Positions 47,801-61,000 of a DNA stretch of 64,000 nt are shown here, one piece after another (position 1 is the first letter of the stretch; each line of letters opens with the position of its first letter). The stretch spans positions 2,294,001 to 2,358,000 of the forward strand of contig OY482861.1 in NCBI GenBank assembly GCA_960531495.1, in the 5' to 3' direction. The notes beneath the pieces were generated by a model that was not told the origin of the DNA, did no database searches, and saw only the letters and a list, made by a program, of their open reading frames with translations. Made by a program: the position numbers and the translations under genes. The stretch is from Zeus faber. Lineage: Eukaryota; Chordata; Actinopteri; Zeiformes; Zeidae.

Positions 47801-48657
47801 ATATAGGGAATGTACTTTGGGAATTAGACAGATGGAAGGTGCAATACAGGGAAAAACTGATTGTCTCTTTCGGGGAAAAATTTGATCAAAGCCTACTACC
47901 TGAGTGGCGAGGCATGCTCAAAGAGAAAGGACCCAAGGGGCAGGATGATGCCCTGAACTTCCTCCTGTGCCTTAGAGGAAAATTCCCCACCATCCAATCA
48001 GTGAAAACCAGAGACTGGTATAGATTACTCATTTCAAAGATTGTGACAATTCCAGCTTCAGAAAAGGCCTGGTCAAGGATATTTCCTGGCTATTCAATTA
48101 TAAATATATGGAACAACATGGAAATCCCTTTTGCCACATCAGCCATCTTCCACCTGGATTTCAAGATAAGGCACAGGAGGATTTTTACTGGCATCATCCT
48201 GCATCAAATACACAAAGACTTGCACAAGAGGGAGTGTGCGGTCTGCATGGAAGAAGCAGAAGACATTGAGCACCTGTTCCTTAGGTGCACGGCCCTCACG
48301 AACTATAGGGAGAGGGTCAAGAGCCTACTGGTGGAACATTGTGGCCTTAGGAGACTAACAGGGCTTACATGGGACTGGGCCTACATGTTTGGCCCCCCCC
48401 CCAAAACAAAGAGTCCAACGGAAAACTTACTGATAAACACTGTGCTGGCATTTGCCAGGCGCGCAACATGGACAAGAAGGAACTTGGCACTATATGAGGG
48501 TAGAGACGTAAGCATACAAAGCCTCTTTGGAAACTCACTAAAAGCCCACCTATCGTTGGTATATGGAGGAAACAAAGACCTTTTTGTAAGCCAATTCATG
48601 CAACAAACTACCCTACTCCAGGAAACTGAATGCCACTCTCTCTCCTTCGCATTCTGA
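44863..48657 (+). pseudogene. LINE ORF2 (endonuclease-reverse transcriptase), copy 1, one in-frame stop
   Basis: The ORF has 1,264 codons from the ATG at 44863, interrupted only by a TAA at 45805-45807. The frame is open on both sides of it. The AP endonuclease has SLNANGLRTKS near the N-terminus, QETWW near residue 33, GDFN at 133-136 and SDH at 221-223. In the RT, NYRPISLLNSDYK begins at 518, DLEKAFDRV near 586, and QGCPLS near 645-650. The catalytic box reads YADN at 687-690 (46921-46932) where active enzymes have YADD. A C-terminal zinc motif, CAVCMEEAEDIEHLFLRC, lies near 1125-1142. The enzyme normally nicks target DNA and copies the RNA at the nick. The stop separates endonuclease from RT, and the lost aspartate should abolish polymerisation. 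Confidence 0.92.
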
Positions 48658-49560
48658 TAGGATAGAGAATGGGAGAAAAAGGGAAAACATGTATTTCCCA
48701 AGTGTTTAAAAATGTTTTCTTGGCATAATTGTTACTGTTGATGATTCTGTATTTTTATATTAAAAAAAAAAAAAAAAAAAAAATGTGTTTTTCGAGTTAT
48801 GATAATTTTCATCAAAGTCTACACATGTGGGAAAAAACGCATTTTCAGCCGATTTAAACGTCGAAAAGGCGGATCGGTTAAACGCTTCAGCCATTACTCT
48901 GTGACAGTGTCAGGCAGTTTAAATACAATGATAAACTAGTATGTGCTACTAAAGTCTTGTTTGTCAACCAGTTTTAGGCCCATATAAAATGTATTTTTCG
49001 AGTTTGATAATTTTCATCAAAGTCTACACGTGGGAAAAAACGCATTTTCAGCGGATTTTAACGTCGATTTGGCGGAACGGTTAAACGCTTCAGTCATTAC
49101 TCTATGTGACAGTGTCAGACAGTTTAAATACAATGATAAACTAGTATGTGCTGCTAAAGTGTTGTTTGTCAACCAGTTTTAGGCCCATATAAAATGTATT
49201 TTTCGAGTTATGATCATTTTCAGAACTTTGGACGATTTGCTGTCTAGCTGAATTAGAGAAACACCGAACCATTGTCTCTTTGTAGGTGCATGATTCAGAA
49301 TACTGCAGTACAGCATAGAAATTTAATTAATATGATGAACTATTATGTGCTTCTTAAGTGTTTCTCACAGAGTTCTAGGCCCATCTAACATGTATTTGTG
49401 GAGTTATGATCATTTTCAGAATTTTGGACGATTTGCTGTCTAGCTGAATTAGAGAAACACCGAACCATTGTCTCGTTGTAGGTGAATGATTCAGAATGCT
49501 GCAGTACACCATATAACTTTAATTAATATGAGAAACAATTATTTTGCTTCTTAAGTCTTT

Positions 49561-51900
49561 CTCAAAGACAGTTTAAATTCAATGATGAACTAGTATGTGC
49601 TGCTAAAGTCTTGTTTGTCAACCAGTTTTAGGCCCATATAAAATGTATTTTTCGAGTTATGATAATTTTCATCAAAGTCTACACATGTGGGAAAAAACGC
49701 ATTTTCAGCCGATTTAAACGTCGAAAAGGCGGATCGGTTAAACGCTTCAGCCATTACTATGTGACAGTGTCAGGCAGTTTAAATACAATGATAAACTAGT
49801 ATGTGCTGCTAAAGTGTTGTTTTTCAAACAGTTTTAGGCCCATTTAAAATGTATTTTTCGAGTTATGATCATTTTCAGAACTTTGGACGATTTGCTGTCT
49901 AGCTGAATTAGAGAAACACCGAACAATTTTCTCTTTGTAGGTGCATGATTTTGAGTGCTGCAGTACACCATATAACTTTAATTAATATGAGGAACAATTA
50001 TGTGCTTCTTAAGTCTTTCGCAAAGACAGTTTAAATACAATGATAAACTAGTATGTGCTGCTAAAGTGTTGTTTGTCAACCAGTTTTAGGCCCATATAAA
50101 ATGTATTTTTCGAGTTATGATCATTTTCAGAACTTTGGATCGTTTGCTGTCTAGCTGAATTAGAGAAACACCGAACCATTGTCTCTTTGTAGGCGCATGA
50201 TTTAGAATGCTGCAGTACACCATATAACTTTAATGAATATTAGGAACTATTATGTGCTTCTTATGTCTTTCTCAAAGACAGTTTAAATACAATGATAAAC
50301 TAGTATGTGCTGCTAAAGTCTTGTTTGTCAACCAGTTTTAGGCCCATATAAAATGTATTTTTCGAGTTCTGATAATTTTCATCAAAGTCTACACATGTGG
50401 GAAAAAACGCATTTTCAGTCGATTTAAACGTCGAAAAGGCGAATCGGTTAAACGCTTAAGTCATTACTCCATGTGACAGTGTCAGACAGTTTAAATACAA
50501 TGATGAACTAGTATGTGCTGCTAAAGTGTTGTTTGTCAACCAGTTTTAGGCCCATATAAAATGTATTTTTCGAGTTATGATCATTTTCAGAAATTTGGAC
50601 GATTTGCTGTCTAGCTGAATTTGAGAAACACTGAACCATTGCCTCTTTGTAGGTGCATGGTTTAGAATGCTGCAGTACACCATATAACTTTAATTAATAT
50701 GAGGAACAATTATTTGCTTCTTAAGTCTTTCTCAAAGACAGTTTGAATTCAATGATGAACTAGTATGTGCTGCTAAAGTCTTGTTTGTCAACCAGTTTTA
50801 GGCCCATATAAAATGTATTTTTCGAGTTATGATAATTTTCATCAAAGTCTACACATGTGGGAAAAAACGCATTTTCAGCCGATTTAAACGTCGAAAAGGC
50901 GGATCGGTTAAACGCTTCAGCCATTACTATGTGACAGTGTCAGGCAGTTTAAATACAATGATAAACTAGTATGTGCTGCTAAAGTGTTGTTTTTCAAACA
51001 GTTTTAGGCCCATTTAAAATGTATTTTTCGAGTTATGATCATTTTCAGAACTTTGGACGATTTGCTGTCGAGCTGAATTAGAGAAACACCGAACAATTTT
51101 CTCTTTGTAGGTGCATGATTTTGAGTGCTGCAGTACACCATATAACTTTAATTAATATGAGGAACAATTATGTGCTTCTTAAGTCTTTCGCAAAGACAGT
51201 TTAAATACAATGATAAACTAGTATGTGCTGCTAAAGTGTTGTTTGTCAACCAGTTTTAGGCCCATATAAAATGTATTTTTCGAGTTATGATCATTTTCAG
51301 AACTTTGGATCGTTTGCTGTCTAGCTGAATTAGAGAAACACCGAACCATTGTCTCTTTGTAGGCGCATGATTTAGAATGCTGCAGTACACCATATAACTT
51401 TAATGAATATTAGGAACTATTATGTGCTTCTTATGTCTTTCTCAAAGACAGTTTAAATACAATGATAAACTAGTATGTGCTGCTAAAGTCTTGTTTGTCA
51501 ACCAGTTTTAGGCCCATATAAAATGTATTTTTCGAGTTCTGATAATTTTCATCAAAGTCTACACATGTGGGAAAAAACGCATTTTCAGTCGATTTAAACG
51601 TCGAAAAGGCGAATCGGTTAAACGCTTAAGTCATTACTCCATGTGACAGTGTCAGACAGTTTAAATACAATGATGAACTAGTATGTGCTGCTAAAGTGTT
51701 GTTTGTCAACCAGTTTTAGGCCCATATAAAATGTATTTTTCGAGTTATGATCATTTTCAGAAATTTGGACGATTTGCTGTCTAGCTGAATTTGAGAAACA
51801 CTGAACCATTGCCTCTTTGTAGGTGCATGGTTTAGAATGCTGCAGTACACCATATAACTTTAATTAATATGAGGAACAATTATTTGCTTCTTAAGTCTTT
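49561..51900. repeat. 1,170-bp higher-order satellite unit, two tandem copies
   Basis: The segment starting near 49561 recurs at 50731 with only scattered differences, for example CTGTCTAGC versus CTGTCGAGC in the B monomer near 51065. It contains A and B monomers in the same order. This period differs from the 874-bp unit that follows. Confidence 0.75.
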
Positions 51901-52190
51901 CGCAAAGACAGTTTAAATACAATGATAAACTAGTATGTGCTGCTAAAGTGTTGTTTGTCAACCAGTTTTAGGCCCATATAAAATGTATTTTTCGAGTTCT
52001 GATAATTTTCATCAAAGTCTACACATGTGGGAAAAAATGCATTTTAAGCCGATTTTAACGTCGATTTGGTGGAACGGTTAAACGCTTCAGTCATTACTCT
52101 ATGTGACAGTGTCAGACAGTTTAAATACAATGATCAACTAGTATGTGCTGCTAAAGTGTTGTTTGTCAAACAGTTTTAGGCCCATATAAA

Positions 52191-54133
52191 ATGTATTTTT
52201 CGAGTTCTGATAATTTTCATCAAAGTCTACACGTGGGAAAAAACGCATTTTCAGCCGATTTTAACGTCGATTTGGCGGAACGGTTAAACGCTTCAGTCAT
52301 TACTCTATGTGACAGTGTCAGACAGTTTAAATACAATGATAAACTAGTATGTGCTGCTAAAGTGTTGTTTGTCAAACAGTTTTAGGCCCATATAAAATGT
52401 ATTTTTCGAGTTATGATCATTTTCCGAACTTTGGACCGTTTGCTGTCTAGCTGAATTAGAGAAACACCGAACCATTGTCTCTTTGTTGGCGCATGATTTA
52501 GAATGCTGCAGTACACCATATAACTTTAATGAATATGAGGAACTATTATGTGCTTCTTAAGTCTTTCTCAAAGACAGTTTAAATACAATGATAAACTAGT
52601 ATGTGCTGCTAAAGTCTTGTTTGTCAACCAGTTTTAGGCCCATATAAAATGTATTTTTCGAGTTCTGATAATTTTCATCAAAGTCTACACATGTGGGAAA
52701 AAACGCATTTTCAGTCGATTTAAACGTCGAAAAGGCGAATCGGTTAAACGCTTCAGTCATTACTCCATGTGACAGTGTCAGACAGTTTAAATACAATGAT
52801 AAACTAGTATGTGCTGCTAAAGTCTTGTTTGTCAACCAGTTTTTGGCCCATATAAAATGTATTTTTCGAGTTCTGATAATTTTCATCAAAGTCTACACAT
52901 GTGGGAAAAAATGCATTTTAAGCCGATTTTAACGTCGATTTGGTGGAACGGTTAAACGCTTCAGTCATTACTCTATGTGACAGTGTCAGACAGTTTAAAT
53001 ACAATGATAAACTAGTATGTGCTGCTAAAGTGTTGTTTGTCAAACAGTTTTAGGCCCATATAAAATGTATTTTTCGAGTTCTGATAATTTTCATCAAAGT
53101 CTACACGTGGGAAAAAAATCATTTTCAACCGATTTTAACGTCGATTTGGCGGAACGGTTAAACGCTTCAGTCATTACTCTATGTGACAGTGTCAGACAGT
53201 TTAAATACAATGATAAACTAGTATGTGCTGCTAAAGTGTTGTTTGTCAAACAGTTTTAGGCCCATATAAAATGTATTTTTCGAGTTATGATCATTTTCCG
53301 AACTTTGGACCGTTTGCTGTCTAGCTGAATTAGAGAAACACCGAACCATTGTCTCTTTGTTGGCGCATGATTTAGAATGCTGCAGTACACCATATAACTT
53401 TAATGAATATGAGGAACTATTATGTGCTTCTTAAGTCTTTCTCAAAGACAGTTTAAATACAATGATAAACTAGTATGTGCTGCTAAAGTCTTGTTTGTCA
53501 ACCAGTTTTAGGCCCATATAAAATGTATTTTTCGAGTTCTGATAATTTTCATCAAAGTCTACACATGTGGGAAAAAACGCATTTTCAGTCGATTTAAACG
53601 TCGAAAAGGCGAATCGGTTAAACGCTTCAGTCATTACTCCATGTGACAGTGTCAGACAGTTTAAATACAATGATAAACTAGTATGTGCTGCTAAAGTCTT
53701 GTTTGTCAACCAGTTTTTGGCCCATATAAAATGTATTTTTCGAGTTCTGATAATTTTCATCAAAGTCTACACATGTGGGAAAAAATGCATTTTAAGCCGA
53801 TTTTAACGTCGATTTGGTGGAACGGTTAAACGCTTCAGTCATTACTCTATGTGACAGTGTCAGACAGTTTAAATACAATGATCAACTAGTATGTGCTGCT
53901 AAAGTGTTGTTTGTCAAACAGTTTTAGGCCCATATAAAATGTATTTTTCGAGTTCTGATAATTTTCATCAAAGTCTACACGTGGGAAAAAACGCATTTTC
54001 AGCCGATTTTAACGTTGATTTGGCGGAACGGTTAAACGCTTCAGTCATTACTCTATGTGACAGTGTCAGACAGTTTAAATACAATGATAAACTAGTATGT
54101 GCTGCTAAAGTGTTGTTTGTCAAACAGTTTTAG
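52191..54133. repeat. 874-bp higher-order satellite unit, second location
   Basis: A monomers at 52191, 53065 and 53939 are exactly 874 bp apart, with B-A-A groups between them. The unit is the same as at 39.6-41.6 kb. The copies match nearly base for base, apart from a small private change near 53118. Confidence 0.8.
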
Positions 54134-56584
54134 GTCCATATAAAATGTATTTTTCGAGTTATGATCATTTTCAGAACTTTGGATCGTTTGCTGTCTAGCT
54201 GAATTAGAGAAACACCGAACCATTGTCTCTTTGTAGGCGCATGATTTAGAATGCTGCAGTACACCATATAACTTTAATGAATATTAGGAACTATTATGTG
54301 CTTCTTATGTCTTTCTCAAAGACAGTTTAAATACAATGATAAACTAGTATGTGCTGCTAAAGTCTTGTTTGTCAACCAGTTTTAGGCCCATATAAAATGT
54401 ATTTTTCGAGTTCTGATAATTTTCATCAAAGTCTACACATGTGGGAAAAAACGCATTTTCAGTCGATTTAAACGTCGAAAAGGCGAATCGGTTAAACGCT
54501 TAAGTCATTACTCCATGTGACAGTGTCAGACAGTTTAAATACAATGATGAACTAGTATGTGCTGCTAAAGTGTTGTTTGTCAACCAGTTTTAGGCCCATA
54601 TAAAATGTATTTTTCGAGTTATGATCATTTTCAGAAATTTGGACGATTTGCTGTCTAGCTGAATTTGAGAAACACTGAACCATTGCCTCTTTGTAGGTGC
54701 ATGGTTTAGAATGCTGCAGTACACCATATAACTTTAATTAATATGAGGAACAATTATTTGCTTCTTAAGTCTTTCGCAAAGACAGTTTAAATACAATGAT
54801 AAACTAGTATGTGCTGCTAAAGTGTTGTTTGTCAACCAGTTTTAGGCCCATATAAAATGTATTTTTCGAGTTCTGATAATTTTCATCAAAGTCTACACAT
54901 GTGGGAAAAAATGCATTTTAAGCCGATTTTAACGTCGATTTGGTGGAACGGTTAAACGCTTCAGTCATTACTCTATGTGACAGTGTCAGACAGTTTAAAT
55001 ACAATGATCAACTAGTATGTGCTGCTAAAGTGTTGTTTGTCAAACAGTTTTAGGCCCATATAAAATGTATTTTTCGAGTTCTGATAATTTTCATCAAAGT
55101 CTACACGTGGGAAAAAATGCATTTTCAGCCGATTTTAACGTCGATTTGGCGGAACGGTTAAACGCTTCAGTCATTACTCTATGTGACAGTGTCAGACAGT
55201 TTAAATACAATGATAAACTAGTATGTGCTGCTAAAGTGTTGTTTGTCAAACAGTTTTAGGCCCATATAAAATGTATTTTTCGAGTTCAGATAATTTTCAT
55301 CAAAGTCTACACGTGGGAAAAAACGCATTTTCAGTCGATTTAAACGTCGATTTGGCGGAACGGTTAAACACTTCAGTCATTACTCTATGTGACAGTGTCA
55401 GACAGTTTAAATACAATGATAAACTAGTATGTGCTGCTAAAGTCTTGTTTGTCAACCAGTTTTAGGCCCAAATAAAATGTATTTTTCGAGTTCTGATAAT
55501 TTTCATCAAAGTCTACATGTGAGAAAAAACGCATTTTCAGCCGATTTAAACGTCGAAAAGGCGAATCGGTTGAACGCTTCAGTCATTACTCTATGTGACA
55601 GTGTCAGAAAGTGTAAATACAATGATAAACTTGTATGTGCTGCTAATGTGTTGTTTGCCAACCAGTTTTAGGCCCATATAAAATGTATTTTTCGAGTTAT
55701 GATAATTTTCATCAAAGTCTACACATGTGGGAAAAAACGCATTTTCAGCCGATTTAAACGTCGATTTGGTGGAACGGTTAAACGCTTCAGTCATTACTCT
55801 ATGTGACAGTGTCAGACAGTTTAAATACAATGATAAACTAGTATGTGCTGCTAAAGTGTTGTTTGTCAGCCAGTTTTAGGCCCTTATAAAATGTATTTTT
55901 CGAGTTATGATCATTTTCAGAACTTTGGACGATTTGCTGTCGAGCTGAATTAGAGAGACACCGAACCATTGTCTCTTTGTAGGTGAATGATTCAGGATGC
56001 TGCCGTACACCATATAACTTTAATTAATATGAGGAAAAATTATTTTGCTTCTTAAGTCTTTCTCAAAGACAGTTTAAATACAATGATGAACTAGTATGTG
56101 CTGCTAATGTCTTGTTTGTCAACCAGTTTTAGGCCTATATAAAATGTATTTTTCGAGTTCTGATAATTTTCATCAAAGTCTACACGTGGGAAAAAACGCA
56201 TTTTCAGTCGATTTAAACGTCGAAAAGGCGAATCGGTTAAACGCTTAAGTCATTACTCCATGTGACAGTGTCAGACAGTTTAAATACAATGATGAACTAG
56301 TATGTGCTGCTAAAGTGTTGTTTGTCAACCAGTTTTAGGCCCATATAAAATGTATTTTTCGAGTTATGATCATTTTCAGAAATTTGGACGATTTGCTGTC
56401 TAGCTGAATTTGAGAAACACCGAACCATTGCCTCTTTGTACGTGCATGATTTAGAATGCTGCAGTACACCATAATACTTTAATTAATATGAGGAACAATT
56501 ATGTGCTTCTTAAGTCTTTCGCAAAGACAGTTTAAATACAATGATAAACTAGTATGTGCTGCTAAAGTGTTGTTTGTCAACCAG

Positions 56585-56596
56585 TGCGCATGCGCG
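56585..56596 (+). promoter_or_regulatory. NRF1-like site at the 5' end of LINE copy 2
   Basis: Identical TGCGCATGCGCG at the first base of the second copy. Confidence 0.5.
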
Positions 56597-56789
56597 ACTG
56601 GCATCCGACAGCACCAGGAAGTGGAACACCGCGGGTGGAACACGGAAGGGAGTTTTTTCCGGACTCCAGAACATCTTTACGGAATCTTTTTCATTTTTAT
56701 GTGACTGATCCTCCAGCAGTGGTTGTTTTCAGTGCGTGGGGGGTCCCCCCCCCCACACACCCCAACCACCCTTTTTCTTCGGGTGTGCG

Positions 56790-58058
56790 ATGACCGATCA
56801 CATTGAAACAAACTCTGTGACCGGGAAAATGGATCACGTACGGCTGAATGAAGAAGCAAACGCACCAAAAGGTGGCGGCGAAGCAGACAGAAGCTATGGA
56901 AAAGAGCTTACAGTCTGTGTGGAACTGCAAGGGGAGGAAAGTATTACGACGACGGAATTGATGAACAACGTGCGAGAGCTCTGCGGCGGTTTACTAGCTT
57001 GCCGCACCACCGGAGATCGACGATACGAACTTACAATGAGTGACCAAAGAGGGAAAGATCGCCTGCTGGAGGGATTCAAGATTGGAGAGGTAAGAATAAT
57101 AGCCAGAGAATTGAGGAATGACGAGATGGTCGTTTCCTTCCTCAACCTCCCGGCTTATATTACTGACGACGAAATACTGGGGAAGCTACATGGTTGGGGC
57201 GTGTCGGCCACCTCGCCGATTAAGCGCAGAATGTGGCCAGGAACCCGTATTGCGGACGGTACACGGTTTATGAGAGTAAAATTCAATAAATTAGTTCAGA
57301 GTCTTCCATACTCTGCAAAGTTTCACACTGCCATAGGGCCAGAGTACTTCCGCGTCATTCACGATAGACAATCAAAGGTCTGCCGCCTCTGTATACAGCC
57401 TGGACATATCCTACGGGAATGTCCGGAGTTCTTCTGTCGCAAATGTGGATTGCAAGGACACTTTGCGAGAGAGTGCCAAAGTGCCAAGAAATGTGACCTG
57501 TGTCATAACACTTGGAATGAATGTGATTGCAATAAGAGCGAGGAGGACAGCGGCGCTCCGCTGGTGACGACGGCCGCTTCAACCGATAGGCAAGGCGAAC
57601 TGCATAGCGAGGATGAAAATAAAATGGAGACTGAGACGGGGCAGGGGGATGTGAGGGATGAAACTCAACCTGCAGTGGCGGGTAGTATGAACCAAGCAAG
57701 CGAGGTGAGGCTAGATCTGAGCTCGGGCTCTGACGAGGAGAGCGGAGCGAGACGAGGAGCGAGGCTGAAGGCGGAGGTGGGAGGGGAGGTGCTAGCCTTG
57801 GGAGTGGGCCCCACCCCCGCTCCTACCCCGCTGCTGCTGAAGCAAATCAGAGATCCTGCATCTGAGATGGGAATGATGAATAGGTCATCATCTCAGTCCC
57901 AGCCCCTCCAGCGACTGCCTCTTGATAACCTGATCTCAAGTGCAAGTGAGGCCGAATCCGAGATAGACTTGTCTCATATGAACAGAATTGGGAAAAGGCT
58001 AAGTGAAAAGCAGATGAGAAGGAGAAGCAAGAGAAACAAAGACAGAGTTAATAACTAA
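56790..58058 (+). CDS. LINE ORF1 protein, copy 2
   Basis: The frame is intact with 422 residues, the same as copy 1 except for one visible amino-acid change, Gly to Ser in the acidic stretch after the zinc knuckles (EEDGGAPL versus EEDSGAPL), plus one silent C-to-T change at 57527. All knuckle cysteines and histidines are kept. The start was chosen as in copy 1. Confidence 0.85.
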   Translation: MTDHIETNSVTGKMDHVRLNEEANAPKGGGEADRSYGKELTVCVELQGEESITTTELMNNVRELCGGLLACRTTGDRRYELTMSDQRGKDRLLEGFKIGEVRIIARELRNDEMVVSFLNLPAYITDDEILGKLHGWGVSATSPIKRRMWPGTRIADGTRFMRVKFNKLVQSLPYSAKFHTAIGPEYFRVIHDRQSKVCRLCIQPGHILRECPEFFCRKCGLQGHFARECQSAKKCDLCHNTWNECDCNKSEEDSGAPLVTTAASTDRQGELHSEDENKMETETGQGDVRDETQPAVAGSMNQASEVRLDLSSGSDEESGARRGARLKAEVGGEVLALGVGPTPAPTPLLLKQIRDPASEMGMMNRSSSQSQPLQRLPLDNLISSASEAESEIDLSHMNRIGKRLSEKQMRRRSKRNKDRVNN

Positions 58059-58095
58059 ATGTCGAAAATCATACTCTCTTCTCAGTGTGACTCTT

Positions 58096-61000
58096 ATGAT
58101 TAGCTTCACTTCTCTAAATGCTAACGGCCTGCGCACAAAATCGAAAATAGATTCTGTACTGCAAACTTTGAACTCGGATGTAGTCTGCCAGCAAGAAACT
58201 TGGTGGGACCAGGAGCATCACGACTATGTGGCGAACCAGAGAAACAAGCAGGTATTTTCAAACCACGGGTCAGCAAGATCATGCGGGGTGGCAATCATAT
58301 CTAAGATTGCTTCAGGCATGAGTGCTGAAGAGATATACAAAGACGATCAAGGCAGAGTATTAATTGTAGATTTTTCACTTAATAAACAACGATATAGAAT
58401 AATTAACATATATGCACCAAACAATGAAAATCATAGAAAGCAGTTTTTTATTAAATTAAAGAAATGGTACGGAAACAATGTAATAATAACTGGAGACTTT
58501 AATGTGGCTCTAACAAAAATGGACGTGTCAGTAAACAATACCTTCAAGAGTGACGCCAGTCGAACAACCCTAATGAATTTGATAAATCACCATAACCTAG
58601 TAGAAATGTGGAGAATCTCAAACCCTTTGAAGCGGGACTTCTCGAGAAGGCAGATTGTAAAGGGGGTCCTCAAACAGTCCAGAATCGATCTCTGTCTGGC
58701 TTCCTCCAGCATTATCAGAGACATTAACAAAATTAAATATGAGTTCAATAGCTGGAGCGATCACGCATCTTTATATTGGCAATTAGGGGACGATGGAAGG
58801 CCCAGAGGTGGGGGCATCTGGTGCTTCAATGCCAGTCTCCTTGAGGACCAAACCTTCAAAAAAAAGATAAGGAATCTACTGAGCAATATAACAGATGAAT
58901 TAGCTGTAGAAGGAAACTACATTAAATCATGGGACGATGTAAAAAGACGAATTAAGAGAGCCTGTATAAATTATAGTAAAGAGAAAGGATGGCGGGAAGG
59001 AATGGAGGAGAGAACATTAAGGGACCTCCTCGCAAAATAAATTACATTACTTGACCATGACCCTGACAGAAGTTGTGCAAAATTTGAAGAATATGAAGCT
59101 AAACTTCACTCTTTTGAAAAGAAAAGATGCATAGGAGCAGCTGTTAGAAGTAGATTTAAAAATATCACAGATGGGGAGAAATGTACAGCTTTTTTCCTTG
59201 GCCTAGAAAAAAAAAACCAAAACAAAGCCAGAATGGGTCCGAATGAAAATAGTAAGGGGGAAATAATAGTTGAGCAGGAAGACATACTGGACGAAATACA
59301 TAGGTATTACGAGAACCTCTTTACTAGTAACAGCTCCAATCCAAAACAAACTAAAGAAATACTGGAATGTATTGATAGGGAAATAAATCACATCGACAAA
59401 GAAGAGTGCGACACGGTAATCACATTAGCGGAAGTAGAACTGGCAATAGATGGACTAAATAAGAACAAAAGCCCAGGCCCAGACGGAATCTCGACAGAGT
59501 TCTACCAGTGCTTCAAAGCCCAGCTGGCCCCCTTGCTGCTAAAACTTTACACTAGTATTAGAGTAAACCAGACAACTCCGGACTCCCTCACAAAAGGTAT
59601 CATCACAATTGTATTTAAGAATAAAGGATGCCGGAACCAACTGAAAAACTATAGGCCAATTAGCCTACTCAATTCAGATTATAAGATTCTGGCAAAAATT
59701 CTGGCTAATAGACTTAAAGCAGTAATAGGCTCAATCATCAGCAATACGCAAACTTACAGTATCCCAGGCAGAGATATTACAGACTCCATCAATACAATTA
59801 GGGATACAGTAAAAACAATGACTATGCAGAGGGGCCTGCTGCTTGGAGTAGACCTAGAAAAAGCTTTTGACAGGGTTGAGCATCCGTTCCTCTGGTCCGT
59901 AATGGAAAAGTTCGGCTTCGGAGCAAAGTTCATCGATTGGATCAAGGTGTTATATCGAAGTGCGAGTAGCAGGGTGAAATGCAACGGACTTCTCACCAGG
60001 GACATTCGGATCGAGAGGTCTGTGAGACAGGGATGCCCCCTCTCAGCTCTGCTATACACCCTGGTCGCAGAACCCCTCGCACTCCTAATACTGAAAGACA
60101 AAAATATAAAAGGTATCTTAACGCCAAATGGCAACAAAACCAAAATAGTCCAATATGCAGACAACATTAATATCATGGTCTCGGATGGTGACAGCATAGA
60201 CCATGTCTTCAAACACCTAGGGGCCTATGAGAAAGCCTCTGGCGCAAGAATCAATAAAGAAAAATCTGCAATAATGTTCTGCGGTAAGAATCAAAAAACG
60301 ATAAACAAATGGGGCCTTAAAGAGACCACAGGGTGCAGAGAAATCTTGGGTGTGTACATTGGGAAAGACGAGAGTGAAGCAAGAGATAAAACATGGAAGA
60401 GTGTGATAATTAAAATACAGTGTACCTTGAACCTGTGGAGGGCGAGGGGGCTTAGTCTAAAAGGAAAGGTAATAGTATCTAATGCCTTAGTGCTGTCAAA
60501 AATTAATCATGCTTTGGGAACCTGTGAGCTGCCCGATTGGGCACTAAATTCATTGAACGGTGAGATATCCTCCTTTCTTTGGAAGGGTAAGGGAAATATG
60601 ATCGCCCACAGGACGTTAATTGCTAATAAACGGGAGGGGGGATTAGGGCTGATTGACATTGGTGCCAAAAGAGACGCACTGAGGGTCAAATTGATAGGGA
60701 AATTCTTGGATTCGACCAGGCAGTATCCCTGGGAGGACGCACTCGCAGGCTACCTGGCGGAGTTTGGGGAGAGGAGCAAATACAATCTCTGTACCCACTA
60801 CCCCAGAAAAACCTACAGTGGCCTGCCGGGCTTCTACCAGGAGGTGCTGGAGGCATGGGGAAGGATACTCCCCCACCTCAGACCCGAGTGCAGTAAAAAA
60901 GAGCATGTGCTGCAGTTACCTTTCCTCTCGAATCCATGCTTCACCTATAATGGGAGAAACCTCGTCAGCAGTCACTTGACGGCAGCAGGCCTAACAAGAG

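Larger units (their letters stand above)
43352..48783 (+). mobile_element. Tx1-like LINE, copy 1
   Basis: This 5,432-bp element has a short 5' region, ORF1 with zinc knuckles, ORF2 with AP endonuclease, reverse transcriptase and C-terminal zinc motif, a 3' UTR of about 100 bp, and a 22-base poly(A) at 48762-48783. The domain set matches the L1/Tx1 group, and the ORF1 style matches Tx1-clade elements of fish and frogs. It looks full length. It interrupts a satellite monomer after GTTTGTCAACCAG, and the satellite resumes at TGTGTTTTTCGAG. About 14-18 bp of monomer are missing at the junction and no target duplication is visible. One stop in ORF2 and one altered RT catalytic residue make it inactive. 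Confidence 0.92.
48784..56584. repeat. Composite satellite array, block between the LINE copies
   Basis: The same A, B and C monomers as in the first block. The right part, from about 55260, is the duplicate of 42027-43351. The left part, up to 50767, is duplicated again after the second LINE. Confidence 0.95.

Noticed and set aside
28427-55671. The 64-codon plus-strand and 79-97-codon minus-strand frames of the satellite as genes
   Set aside because: They recur only because the satellite repeats. The differences between copies freely change residues, and the monomer length of 206 bp breaks the frame. Kept as a finding only.
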